Positions 32,818-40,995 are shown, counted from the first letter of the stretch. The stretch: 45,603 bases of DNA from Gammaproteobacteria bacterium (GCA_028818795.1 JAPPND010000051.1:1-45603); one strand, 5' to 3'. Notes: generated by a model not told the origin, from the letters alone. Program-made: numbers and translations.

Positions 32818-32920
32818 GAGATTTCGCGGAGCGAAATCTCGGGGCGACCGCGAAGCGGTCGCGTCCCCTCGCATGGAACAAACGCCAAAGGGAGCTTGCG
32901 ACCGTGGCGTTTGTTCCATG
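32818..32920. repeat. Three consecutive perfect hairpins between divergent genes
   Basis: Hairpin 1 (32818-32840) has stem GAGATTTCG and CGAAATCTC around CGGAG. Hairpin 2 (32844-32862) has GCGACCGC and GCGGTCGC around GAA; with its flanking GGG and CCCC it resembles the GTAG-hairpin family. Hairpin 3 (32872-32920) has a 15-base perfect stem, CATGGAACAAACGCC and its complement, around a 19-base loop. They lie between the divergent flavin reductase and ppx genes and could form folded RNA, pair as regulatory DNA, or be a small mobile palindrome. Confidence 0.8.
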
Positions 32921-33006
32921 GGCAGGTCGGCGTGGCTGGGCCGGAGGCGGAGGCGGCGCACAGCGAATGCTAAGCGCCGGCCCTGGCTTTGGGGCGCTAC
33001 GGTAGA

Positions 33007-34620
33007 ATGCCGTCCGTGGCGGAGCATTACGACATCGCCCCGGGAGGCAGGGAAGCCGAAAAACCCTATGCCGCGTTGGACCTAGGCTCCAACAGCTTCC
33101 ACCTCATCGTCGCCTACGACCACGGTGATCGCCTGCAGGTGGTGGACCGGCACAAGGAAATGGTGCGACTCGCGGAAGGGCTGAAGGTCGACAACACGTT
33201 GTCCGCGTCGGTCGCCGCCCGGGCCATCGCCTGCCTCGAGCGGCTTGGCCAGCGTATCCGCGACCTTCCCCCGGGCAATGTCCGCGTCGTTGGCACGAAC
33301 ACGCTGCGCAAGGCACGCAACAGCCAGGACTTCATCGAGGCCGCCGAGCGCGCGCTGGGCCACCGCGTCGAGATCATCAGCGGTCGCGAGGAGGCGCGCC
33401 TGATCTATCTCGGCGTTTCGCACTCCCTCGAACCCATCGAGGACAACGCCGAATCCCGCTTGGTGGTGGACATCGGCGGCGGCAGCACGGAGCTCATCCT
33501 CGGCCGCCAGTTTCAGCCGCACCTGATGGAAAGCCTCTACATGGGCTGCGTGTCGATGTCCGAGGCGTTCTTCGGCGACCGCAAGCTCCTGGAACATCGG
33601 TTCCGGGACGCGGAAAACGCCGCCCGCCAGGAACTCGAAGTACTTGAAGAGATCTACCGGGCGCGGGGATGGGACACGGTCATCGGGGCATCCGGTTCGA
33701 TCCTCGCCATCCACGACGCCATCCTCGAGTTGACGGGCGAGCGGGGTATCACGCATGAGGGTCTCGGGACATTGAAGCGCTACTTGCTGGAAAAGGGCGA
33801 CATTAACAGCGTCGGACTCGAAGCCATCGATGCCGAAAGGGCACCGGTCTTCCCGGGCGGTCTGGCGATTACCGCCGCCGTCGTGGATGCGCTCGACATC
33901 GACAGCATGACGGTGTCCGACGGCGCACTGCGCGAAGGGCTGCTGCACGATCTTCTGGGCAGGGTCCATGCCCAGGACATTCGGGAAGCGACGGTGGCCG
34001 ATCTCATGCAGCGTTACCATGTCGATGCGCGCCACGCACGGCGGGTCGCCGGCACTGTCGCCCGAATACTCGAACAGGTCTCCTGGGATCTCGCGGAGAA
34101 CCTGGCCGGCCAGCGTGGCCCGAACGGCTTGGGAGCATCCTCCCCCAGTGGCGGCCTAAACGGCACGCCGGGCTCTCTCTCCGGGGCCGCGGCCGCCCGT
34201 CTCTTGCGTTGGGCAGCCCTCTTGCACGAGATCGGCATGGACATCGCCCACAGCCAGTACCACAAGCACGGCGGCTACCTGCTCGACAACATGGACCTGC
34301 CAGGATTTTCCCGTCCCGAACAGCACAATCTTTCGATGATCGTTCGTTCGCACCGGCGCAAATTCCCCATCGAGGAACTCGAGGGATCCCCGGGCCTCAT
34401 CGCCCTGTGCGTGCTGCTGCGTCTCGCGGTGGTACTGCATCGGGGTCGTACGGAAAACACCCTGCCGGCATTCTGGGTCGCACCAACCGGCGCGGGGGAG
34501 ATCCGGATCACGTTTCCGCGGAAGTGGCTTGCCGAGCACCCGCTGACCAAGCTCGACCTGGAACAGGAATCCGATTACCTCTCGGTCGTTCCGTTGAAGC
34601 TGACTGTAACGGCAGTCTAG
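33007..34620 (+). CDS. ppx: Exopolyphosphatase (Ppx/GppA family)
   Basis: The 537-residue protein has the Ppx/GppA fold. The actin-like ATPase half shows YAALDLGSNSFHLIVA near residue 19, VRVVGTNTLRKARNSQDF, SGREEARLIYLGVSHSL and VVDIGGGSTELILG. The C-terminal HD-like half shows LLRWAALLHEIGMDIAHSQYHKHG and LDNMDLPGFSRPEQH. It hydrolyses terminal phosphate from polyphosphate chains. A Ser/Gly/Pro-rich insertion of about 27 residues lies before the HD half (near residues 372-398) and is not in the E. coli enzyme as I recall it. The ATG at 33007 was preferred; the frame opens 18 bases earlier. ppk1 is about 2.5 kb away on the other strand. A partial copy of its 3' end is at 35779. Confidence 0.93.
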   Translation: MPSVAEHYDIAPGGREAEKPYAALDLGSNSFHLIVAYDHGDRLQVVDRHKEMVRLAEGLKVDNTLSASVAARAIACLERLGQRIRDLPPGNVRVVGTNTLRKARNSQDFIEAAERALGHRVEIISGREEARLIYLGVSHSLEPIEDNAESRLVVDIGGGSTELILGRQFQPHLMESLYMGCVSMSEAFFGDRKLLEHRFRDAENAARQELEVLEEIYRARGWDTVIGASGSILAIHDAILELTGERGITHEGLGTLKRYLLEKGDINSVGLEAIDAERAPVFPGGLAITAAVVDALDIDSMTVSDGALREGLLHDLLGRVHAQDIREATVADLMQRYHVDARHARRVAGTVARILEQVSWDLAENLAGQRGPNGLGASSPSGGLNGTPGSLSGAAAARLLRWAALLHEIGMDIAHSQYHKHGGYLLDNMDLPGFSRPEQHNLSMIVRSHRRKFPIEELEGSPGLIALCVLLRLAVVLHRGRTENTLPAFWVAPTGAGEIRITFPRKWLAEHPLTKLDLEQESDYLSVVPLKLTVTAV

Positions 34621-34869
34621 GAGTCTGCGCCAACGTAACAGAGGGCAACAGGCGACCGTGTGGACTATGCCCGTAGAGCCGTTGAGAACGGGCAATCCCA
34701 CCGGGGTGCCACTTCCGGTTCAGGCTTGGCGTGTGCGCCAGGGATATGTCGACTTCCGGGCGCGAGTTGCTGTTCCCCGGGCCGATGTTTGGCGACAAAG
34801 TGATGACTTGGGTGCTTGTGCAGCGCGGGACCATGCGACCCGCCGGGACGCTTCCCAGACCCGGGCAAG

Positions 34870-35235
34870 TCAGGTCTTTCCACTCTCGTCCTTTCCGATG
34901 ACGTAGCTCTCTAGGGTCTCGACGCCGATCACGTCTGCCGCCTTGGCGTTGACCTCGTCGACACAATCGTCCCAACGTTTCAGCTGAACTCGTCCGGTCG
35001 GCTCGTCGCCGCAGGTAAGAAGGCGGCTGTCGATGATCTCCCGGTATCGTCGCCGCTGGTCTTCGCTTGCAGCGGCGAGCGCGGGGAACAGCACTTCGGT
35101 CTGGTACTGGCGGATGTTGTGGTCGAGCTTGTCAAAATAATCCGTAATCTCCTGCTTGTCGACTTCCTCAATCGTGGCGCAGCCACCGACGCTAACTAGA
35201 ACTCCGGCAAGCACGGCGCGCATGATCCGGTTCAT
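34870..35235 (-). CDS. Small lipoprotein of unknown function
   Basis: The 121-residue protein has the lipobox VLVSVGGC near residue 18 after a short signal. The mature part is charged and helical, with EITDYFDKLDHNIRQYQTEVL and QRRRYREIIDSRLLTC, and two further Cys. No family is recognised. The ATG at 35235 overlaps the stop of the secreted protein gene upstream, and AGGAAT precedes it, which supports translation. An in-frame ATG twelve bases on is an alternative. The 250 bases between it and ppx contain a possible 52-residue frame at 34747 that I do not trust. Confidence 0.7.
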   Translation of the reverse strand: MNRIMRAVLAGVLVSVGGCATIEEVDKQEITDYFDKLDHNIRQYQTEVLFPALAAASEDQRRRYREIIDSRLLTCGDEPTGRVQLKRWDDCVDEVNAKAADVIGVETLESYVIGKDESGKT

Positions 35236-35471
35236 TTCTCATTCCTCATTCCGCTGGGTCGACTCTCCGGTCGCCCTCGGCCGGGCGACCGGAGAGTGGT
35301 GGTCATCTGGAGAAGTCCGGGAATGATCGTTTGGCAGGCGTAGGTCGCGTGTGCGGCCACGACCCACTCGTTCGTCGGAACGACGAACTCGCATGTCGCC
35401 ACAGCCTGCTTGCCGCCGAACGAGGCGGCTGTGGCCAGGAGCAAACCCGCGAGGGCGTTTCGATGGCGCAT
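35232..35471 (-). CDS. Small secreted protein of unknown function
   Basis: The 79-residue protein has a signal peptide (NALAGLLLATAASFGG, then AVATC) and a short mature part with two Cys, CEFVVPTNEWVVAAHATYAC, that could form a disulfide in the periplasm. AGGAG lies at good spacing before the ATG at 35471. Its TGA overlaps the ATG of the lipoprotein gene that follows. The last 25 residues are Arg/Pro-rich and look poor, so the gene may be truncated. No family is recognised. Confidence 0.5.
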   Translation of the reverse strand: MRHRNALAGLLLATAASFGGKQAVATCEFVVPTNEWVVAAHATYACQTIIPGLLQMTTTLRSPGRGRPESRPSGMRNEK

Positions 35472-35778
35472 TGAATTAACTCCTATGTTGCTGTGATTCT
35501 GAACCTAGCGCCGCGACAAGGAGATGACAAGAATAAATCGCGACATTCGATGTTGGGATTTATTTTGCTACATAGCTGGATCGCCGTTTCCTCGCGTGGA
35601 GCTAAAGACGAGCGGCGTTGAAACCGGGTGCCTGCCGCGCCGCAACGCTTCTCCTCCAAAGGTATCTGGCAACTGCAAATCTCGCATTTCTGGCAATCGA
35701 GAACCGTACACATTGTGCTTGTCGAGCGGTGTGCGGCGCTCCAACCTACTGGCCAAGCCACCATGGAAGGAACGTTGA
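35472..35778. other. Intergenic stretch, AT-richer than its surroundings
   Basis: About 300 bases with no supportable gene. It is clearly less GC-rich than the window average, especially around 35520-35580. It ends where similarity to ppx starts (35779), so it marks the break point of the partial duplication or a replaced 5' part. I see no insertion-sequence ends. Confidence 0.4.
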
Positions 35779-36393
35779 ACGCGCTACCACGTCGATGCGC
35801 ACCATGCGCGGCGGGTCGCTGGCACCGTCGCCCGAATACTCGAACAGGTCTCTTGGGATCTCGCGGAGAACCTGGCCGTCAAGCCGCGCATGGGGAGCGG
35901 CTTGGGTGCTTCCTCCCCCAATGGCGGCCTAAACGGCACGCCGGGTTCTCTCTCCGGGGCCGCGGCCGCCCGTCTCTTGCGTTGGGCAGCCCTCTTGCAC
36001 GAGATCGGCATGGACATCGCCCACAGCCAGTACCACAAGCACGGCGGCTACCTGCTCGACAACATGGACCTGCCAGGATTTTCCCGTCCCGAACAGCACA
36101 ATCTTTCGATGATCGTTCGTTCGCACCGGCGCAAATTCCCCATCGAGGAACTCGAGGGATCCCCGGGCCTCATCGCCCTGTGCGTGCTGCTGCGTCTCGC
36201 GGTGGTACTGCATCGGGGTCGTACGGAAAACACCCTGCCGGCATTCTGGGTCGCACCAACCGGCGCGGGGGAGATCCGGATCACGTTTCCGCGGAAGTGG
36301 CTTGCCGAACATCCGCTGACGAAGCTCGACTTAGAGCAGGCGTCCGAATACCTCTCGGTCATACCGTTGAAACTGAGCGTTGCCGCGTTGTAG
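35779..36393 (+). pseudogene. Partial second copy of ppx (3' end only)
   Basis: This stretch repeats the last roughly 610 bases of ppx (34010-34620). It keeps the insertion GLGASSPNGGLNGTPGSLSG, the HD-like half and a stop at 36393, but the first two thirds of the gene are absent. The middle, 35947-36308, is identical by eye to 34174-34535. The flanks differ: the last 85 bases agree at only about four positions in five and encode LEQASEYLSVIPLKLSVAAL where ppx has LEQESDYLSVVPLKLTVTAV. An ATG at 35890 could start a 167-residue product, but an isolated HD half is unlikely to be an active exopolyphosphatase. Confidence 0.9.
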
Positions 36394-36501
36394 GGAAACG
36401 GTTTGCCCGTCCCGCGGTGTACACGCCACCGCGACGTCGACGCAGTGCGGTTCTTCGCCGGTCCCCAAGCGGGCGAATGGCGGGGGGGTGCAGCGGGTCG
36501 G

Positions 36502-36888
36502 CTAGGCGGCCACCTCGCTGTTGTCTCGCAACCAGTCGGCGAATGCAGACTCATCGATTCCGTTTGCGGCGAGAAGGGTCACGACCCGCACGACGTCCAC
36601 CTCGGTAGCCGTCGTTCGCAATCCGTTGAGCGCCAGGAACAGGTACGCGGACATGAAGCCCGTGCGCTTGTTGCCATCCACAAAGGGGTGATTGCGGATG
36701 ATGCCCGCCGCGTACGCCGCCGCCATGTCGCATGTATCGGGCTCGCTGTAGGCATGGAGTTGTTTTGGGCGTGCCAATGCCGAATCAAGCAAGCCGGAGT
36801 CGCGAATTCCCGCCGCCCCGCCATGTTCCGCGAGGAGTCGTTCGTGCATCGCCAATACAGCGGCCTGACTCAACCATGTCGGGGCCAC
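36502..36888 (-). CDS. doc: Doc-family (Fic fold) toxin
   Basis: The 128-residue protein has the Fic-fold motif HPFVDGNKRTGFM near residue 67, matching the Doc pattern with His, Asp/Gly and Asn-Lys-Arg. The N-terminal GIRDSGLLDSALARP and the end TLLAANGIDESAFADWL match Doc as well. Doc-type toxins phosphorylate elongation factor Tu and stop translation. The motif is intact, so the toxin could be active. Its start codon shares a base with the antitoxin stop at 36888, typical of toxin-antitoxin operons. The antitoxin here is AbrB-like rather than Phd-like. Confidence 0.92.
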   Translation of the reverse strand: MAPTWLSQAAVLAMHERLLAEHGGAAGIRDSGLLDSALARPKQLHAYSEPDTCDMAAAYAAGIIRNHPFVDGNKRTGFMSAYLFLALNGLRTTATEVDVVRVVTLLAANGIDESAFADWLRDNSEVAA

Positions 36889-37115
36889 TACTTCGCTAGT
36901 TCGCGCAGTGCATTGCGGTACTGCCTCATGCCTTTTTCGGCAAGCGCCATCTGGCGCTCGAACTCTGGGTCGAAAGCGGTGATGCGATAGTCCCCATTGG
37001 TTGTCTCCGTCAGGTAGACGGTGTCGCCTTCGCTGACGCGCAACGCATTGGCGGCCTCCTTGGGGAGACGCAGGTTCAGCGAGTTTCCGGCCTTGTGGAC
37101 CCTAAGAGTATGCAT
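36888..37115 (-). CDS. AbrB/MazE-type antitoxin
   Basis: The 75-residue protein has the swapped-hairpin AbrB DNA-binding fold: LRVHKAGNSLNLRLPKEAANALRVSEGDTVYL. The C-terminal part, FERQMALAEKGMRQYRNALRELA, is a charged helix that would bind the toxin. Such antitoxins repress their own operon by binding a palindrome. It lies just upstream of doc with a one-base overlap. Two palindromic boxes are found 17-37 bases before its ATG. Confidence 0.9.
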   Translation of the reverse strand: MHTLRVHKAGNSLNLRLPKEAANALRVSEGDTVYLTETTNGDYRITAFDPEFERQMALAEKGMRQYRNALRELAK

Positions 37116-37132
37116 GGCAAGCTCCTTCGTCG

Positions 37133-37152
37133 TGTATACAGAAGTATATACA
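37133..37152. promoter_or_regulatory. Paired palindromic boxes, likely toxin-antitoxin operator
   Basis: TGTATACA at 37133-37140 is a perfect palindrome, and GTATATAC at 37144-37151 is another, followed by A. Together they also form an inverted pair of TGTATA and TATACA. The boxes lie 18-37 bases before the antitoxin ATG at 37115 and overlap the expected promoter, and they also sit in the 57-base gap to ppk1. An autorepression site bound by the AbrB-like protein is the simplest reading. Confidence 0.6.
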
Positions 37153-37172
37153 ACCGGGCGAAACCTGTATGC

Positions 37173-39254
37173 CTACCGCGTCAAGAGCTCCAGCAATTCC
37201 TCTTGGGCGCAGTGGCGGTCTTCTCCGGACTCCGGCGGGTCATAGCTGCCATCCGCCTGCAGCACCCAGGCCTGGACGTTGTCGCGGAGATAGGGCTCGA
37301 GGCCATGCTCGACGACCGCCAGCCGGTTCTCCTCGGCCTCGATGGGGAAGCACGTCTCGACGCGGGAGAAGAAGTTGCGGCCCATCCAGTCGGCGCTCGA
37401 CAGGTAGATGCGCGCATCGCCGGCGTTCTCGAACAGGAAGATTCGCGTGTGTTCCAGGAAGCGGCCGATGATGGATCGCACGGTGATGTTTTCCGACACG
37501 CCCTCGATTCCCGGCTTGAGGGAGCAGATGCCACGCACTACAAGCTGTATGCCCACGCCCGCCTGGGAGGCCCGGTACAGGCCCTTGATCACGTCCGGTT
37601 CGATCAACTGGTTCATCTTCGCGGTGATGCCGGCCGGCTTACCTGCGGCCGCGTTTTCGATCTCGGTGTCGATATGGCGCAGGATGGTCTCGTGGAGCGT
37701 GAACGGCGATTGCACCAGCTTGTTCAAGCGTCCACTGCGACCCATGGTGGTTAGCTGGTGGAACATCCGCTGCACGTCGGCGGCTAGATCCACGTCCGCC
37801 GTGAGCAGGCCGAAATCCGTGTAGCCGCGAGCGGTGCGGGCGTGGTAGTTGCCGGTGCCGAGATGGGCATAGCGGCGCAGTTCGCCGTCTTCGCGCCGGA
37901 TGACGAGGATCATCTTGGCGTGGGTCTTGTGCCCGACGATGCCGTACACCACCTGCGCGCCGGCTTCCTGCAGATGGTTGGCGAGTTCGATGTTGGCGGC
38001 CTCGTCGAAACGGGCGCGCAACTCGATCACCACAAGGACCTCCTTGCCCCGCCTGGCCGCGTCGAGGAGGATCTTGACGGCGGCGGAGTCCGTGCCCGTT
38101 CGGTAGAGCGTCTGGCGGATCGACAGGACGTTGGGGTCCTCCGCCGCGCTGCGCAGGAAGTCGAGCACCGGCACGAACGAGTGGAACGGATGGTGCAGCA
38201 GGATGTCGCCGCTCTTGATCGCCGAGAAGATGTCGGGTGCGGTCTGGATGCGCTTGGGGATGCTGGGCGTGAATCCCGGGTATTTGAGATCGGGCCGATC
38301 CACGAGGTCGGGGATCGTGTTGATGCGCATCAGGTTGACGGGGCCGTTGCAGTAGTAGACGTCCTCTTCGGCGACCGAGAACTCGTCGGCGAGGAACTGG
38401 CCGACGTGCTTCGGGCAGTCGTCGGCGAGTTCGAGGCGCACGGCATCGCCGAAGCGGCGGGACGAGAGCTCGCCTTCCAGCGCAATCAGCAGGTCGTCCA
38501 CGGCTTCCTCGTCGACGAACAGATCGCTGTTGCGCGTCACCCGGAACTGATAGCACCCCACGGCCTCCATGCCCGGGAACAGCTCGTCGACGTGGGCGTG
38601 GATGATGGAGGAGAGGAACACGAAGGCGTTGGGACTGTCGGCCTTGTCTTCGGGGAGCCGCACGACCCGAGGCAGCGCGCGCGGTGCCTGGACCACGGCC
38701 ATGCCGCTTTTCCGTCCGAAAGCGTCCTTGCCTTCGAGCGTCACGATGAAAGTCAGGTTCTTGTTCAGGATGCGCGGAAATGGATGCGCCGGGTCCAGGC
38801 CGATGGGGGTGAGGATCGGCTCGAGTTCGCGGTGGAAGAAATCCCGAAGCCAGGCTTCCTGGTCCTTGTTCCACTGCGCCCGCTTCAGGAACCTGATGCC
38901 TTCGGCGTCGAGCAGCGGAAACAGCACGTCGTTCAGGATGCGGTACTGCTCGTCGACCATGTCGTGGGCGACCAGCGCGATGCGTTTGAGCTGCTCGGTG
39001 GGCGACAGGTTGTCGGGGCCGCGCTGGGTGGCGCCCACTTCCTCCTGCTGCTTGAGGCCGGAGACCCGGATCTCGAAGAACTCGTCGAGGATGGTTCCGA
39101 CGATGCACAGGAACCGGAGCCGTTCGAGGAGCGGCACGTCGTCTCGTTTCGCCTGCTCCAGCACCCGGCGAATGAACTCGAGCTGCGCCAGTTCCCGGTT
39201 GATGTAAAGGTCGGCCCTGGCGAGATTGGGCGGTTTTGCGACCTCCGTCGCCAT
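37173..39254 (-). CDS. ppk1: Polyphosphate kinase 1
   Basis: The 693-residue protein covers all PPK1 domains: N-terminal YINRELAQLEFIRRVLEQA, a head domain, and the C-terminal catalytic domains with SIRQTLYRTGTDSAAVKILLDAA, VIELRARFDEAANI, the autophosphorylated His in GIVGHKTHAKMILVI, YAHLGTGNYHARTARGYTDFGLLTAD and a final RIYLSSADWMGRNFFSRVETCFPI. It makes polyphosphate from ATP and works in balance with ppx. The start is the ATG at 39254; a GTG 12 bases earlier would add four residues. Its start and that of the divergent cmoA are 4-16 bases apart, so both promoters must lie inside or very near the coding regions. Confidence 0.96.
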   Translation of the reverse strand: MATEVAKPPNLARADLYINRELAQLEFIRRVLEQAKRDDVPLLERLRFLCIVGTILDEFFEIRVSGLKQQEEVGATQRGPDNLSPTEQLKRIALVAHDMVDEQYRILNDVLFPLLDAEGIRFLKRAQWNKDQEAWLRDFFHRELEPILTPIGLDPAHPFPRILNKNLTFIVTLEGKDAFGRKSGMAVVQAPRALPRVVRLPEDKADSPNAFVFLSSIIHAHVDELFPGMEAVGCYQFRVTRNSDLFVDEEAVDDLLIALEGELSSRRFGDAVRLELADDCPKHVGQFLADEFSVAEEDVYYCNGPVNLMRINTIPDLVDRPDLKYPGFTPSIPKRIQTAPDIFSAIKSGDILLHHPFHSFVPVLDFLRSAAEDPNVLSIRQTLYRTGTDSAAVKILLDAARRGKEVLVVIELRARFDEAANIELANHLQEAGAQVVYGIVGHKTHAKMILVIRREDGELRRYAHLGTGNYHARTARGYTDFGLLTADVDLAADVQRMFHQLTTMGRSGRLNKLVQSPFTLHETILRHIDTEIENAAAGKPAGITAKMNQLIEPDVIKGLYRASQAGVGIQLVVRGICSLKPGIEGVSENITVRSIIGRFLEHTRIFLFENAGDARIYLSSADWMGRNFFSRVETCFPIEAEENRLAVVEHGLEPYLRDNVQAWVLQADGSYDPPESGEDRHCAQEELLELLTR

Positions 39255-39269
39255 ACAATGTTCCACGTT

Positions 39270-40034
39270 ATGCCGTCACCCGAAGAGCCTACCACCGTGT
39301 CGACTTCGCCGTCGCCGCGCGACCGGCTGTTCGCTACGCCTCGGCAACTGGTCGACTTTGCCTTCGACAAGGCCGTCGCCGACGTGTTCCCGGACATGAT
39401 CCGCCGCTCGGTGCCGGGTTACGAGACCGTCGTCGCCCTCACCGGACTGCTGGCCGCCCGGCACCTTCCACAAGGCGGGCGCTGCTACGACCTCGGCTGT
39501 TCGCTGGGCGCGTCGACGCTTGCCGTGCTGCGTGCCATGGGAGGAACCCCGTGCCGCATACTCGCCGTCGACAGTTCTGCCGCGATGCTTGCTGAGGCGC
39601 GCCGTGTTCGGGAGTTCGACGACCGCGTCGAGTGGGTGGAGGCCGATGTCCGCGACGTCGAAGTCGACCGCGCACAGGTGGTGATCCTCAACTACGTCCT
39701 GCAGTTCCTCACTCCCGAGGACCGGCTGCCGCTGTTGCGGCGTATCCGAGCCGGCCTGACGGGCGGCGGCGTCCTGATCGTTTCCGAGAAGCTTGCCGCG
39801 GGCGGCTACTTCGACGGACTCCACGTGGATTTCAAGCGGGCCAACGGCTACAGCGAACTGGAGGTCAGCCAGAAGCGCGCCGCTCTCGAAAACGTCATGC
39901 GGATCGATACCGAAGATACGCACCTCGCCGGGTTCCGGGATGCGGGCTACGGCGCGGCCCGGGTCTGGTTCCGATGCCTGAACTGGGCGTCGTTCGTTGC
40001 CTGGCCGGACGGCGATCCCGATAGCGCCCCATAG
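39270..40034 (+). CDS. cmoA: Carboxy-S-adenosyl-L-methionine synthase
   Basis: The 254-residue protein is CmoA, which makes carboxy-SAM from SAM and prephenate for the cmo5U34 tRNA modification. Seen are DRLFATPRQLVDFAFDKAVADVFPDMI, YDLGCSLGASTLAVLRAM, DSSAAMLAEARRV, VVILNYVLQFLTPEDR, and the distinctive FKRANGYSELEVSQKRAALENVM. The start is the ATG at 39270 or the ATG at 39258; similarity begins later, so the sequence alone does not decide. It runs into cmoB with a short gap and forms a unit with it. Confidence 0.95.
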   Translation: MPSPEEPTTVSTSPSPRDRLFATPRQLVDFAFDKAVADVFPDMIRRSVPGYETVVALTGLLAARHLPQGGRCYDLGCSLGASTLAVLRAMGGTPCRILAVDSSAAMLAEARRVREFDDRVEWVEADVRDVEVDRAQVVILNYVLQFLTPEDRLPLLRRIRAGLTGGGVLIVSEKLAAGGYFDGLHVDFKRANGYSELEVSQKRAALENVMRIDTEDTHLAGFRDAGYGAARVWFRCLNWASFVAWPDGDPDSAP

Positions 40035-40041
40035 CCGACCC

Positions 40042-40995
40042 GTGGTAGGCGCGGTCGAGTCCTTGTTCTCGGCTTGGCGCGGTGCGTCGGCGGATTGGGC
40101 CATCGACATCGTGAAACGGGCATCGCATGGCGATCTGCCGCGATGGCTGGCCGCCTTGGAGCGCCTGCCGGATATCCGGCCCGACGAGGTGTCGCTGGGC
40201 CGCGTTGTGGCCGCCGCTGCGGCCGGCGTGGCGAACCAGAGCCGGCAACGCCTGGACGCGTCGCTGCGGGAACTGATCCCGTGGCGCAAGGGGCCCTTCC
40301 ACCTGTTCGGCGTCGATATCGACAGCGAGTGGCGATCGGATCTCAAGTGGGCGCGCATCCAGGGGCACGTCGATCTGGGCGGTTGTCGCGTCTTGGATGT
40401 CGGTTCCGGCAACGGCTACACCGGTTGGCGAATCCTCCAGGCGGGCGCGAGGTCCGTGGTCGGCATCGATCCGTCGCTGCTCTACACACTTCAGCACGCT
40501 GCTGTCGCCTACTACGTGGATCGGGGCGGGGGGAGGAACATCGTCCTGCCGGTGGGGTTGGAGGAGTTCCCTGAGACGGAGCCTTTCGACGCTATCTTCT
40601 CCATGGGCGTCGTCTACCATCGCCGCGATCCCGCCGCCCATGTGCAGGCGCTTGCCAGGCACGCCCACGACGGCACGGTCTTGGTCGTCGAGTGCCTGGT
40701 GGTGGATCAAGGACCCTTGAAGCCGCGTGACCGATACGCACGGATGCGCAACGTCTGGATGGTGCCGGACGTGGCCATGCTACGCGGCTGGCTCGCTGAC
40801 GCAGGTTTCGGTGACGCGTGGGTGGTCGACGTTTCGATGACCACGATGGGCGAGCAGCGGACGACGGCATGGATGCCCTACGAGTCGCTTGCTTCGGCGC
40901 TCGACGCGAAGGATCCGGGCATGACCGTCGAAGGGTATCCGGCACCGAAACGCGCCGTTATGATCGCGAGACGGAGTTTGAGCGAGCGCCCATGA
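40042..40995 (+). CDS. cmoB: tRNA U34 carboxymethyltransferase
   Basis: The 317-residue protein uses carboxy-SAM from CmoA to make cmo5U34 in tRNAs that read four codons with one anticodon. It has LIPWRKGPFHLFGVDIDSEWRSDLKWARI, the SAM motif VLDVGSGNGYTGWRI, SMGVVYHRRDPAAHV, YARMRNVWMVPDVAML and the closing HPGxTVEGYPAPKRA-like DPGMTVEGYPAPKRAVMIARR. The GTG at 40042 begins eight bases after cmoA; an ATG at 39997 inside cmoA is the alternative and would add 15 residues. The TGA stop overlaps the ATG of the next gene. Confidence 0.95.
   Translation: MVGAVESLFSAWRGASADWAIDIVKRASHGDLPRWLAALERLPDIRPDEVSLGRVVAAAAAGVANQSRQRLDASLRELIPWRKGPFHLFGVDIDSEWRSDLKWARIQGHVDLGGCRVLDVGSGNGYTGWRILQAGARSVVGIDPSLLYTLQHAAVAYYVDRGGGRNIVLPVGLEEFPETEPFDAIFSMGVVYHRRDPAAHVQALARHAHDGTVLVVECLVVDQGPLKPRDRYARMRNVWMVPDVAMLRGWLADAGFGDAWVVDVSMTTMGEQRTTAWMPYESLASALDAKDPGMTVEGYPAPKRAVMIARRSLSERP

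Noticed and set aside
34747-34902. 52-residue plus-strand frame after ppx
   Set aside because: It has no ribosome-binding site of note, no similarity I can name, and overlaps the end of the lipoprotein gene on the other strand.
37842-39257. Very long plus-strand open frame antisense to ppk1, continuous with cmoA
   Set aside because: It is Val/Gly/Asp/Arg-rich with no recognisable motif and mirrors the codon pattern of ppk1 on the other strand, where similarity is strong throughout. Only the part from 39258/39270 is real (cmoA).
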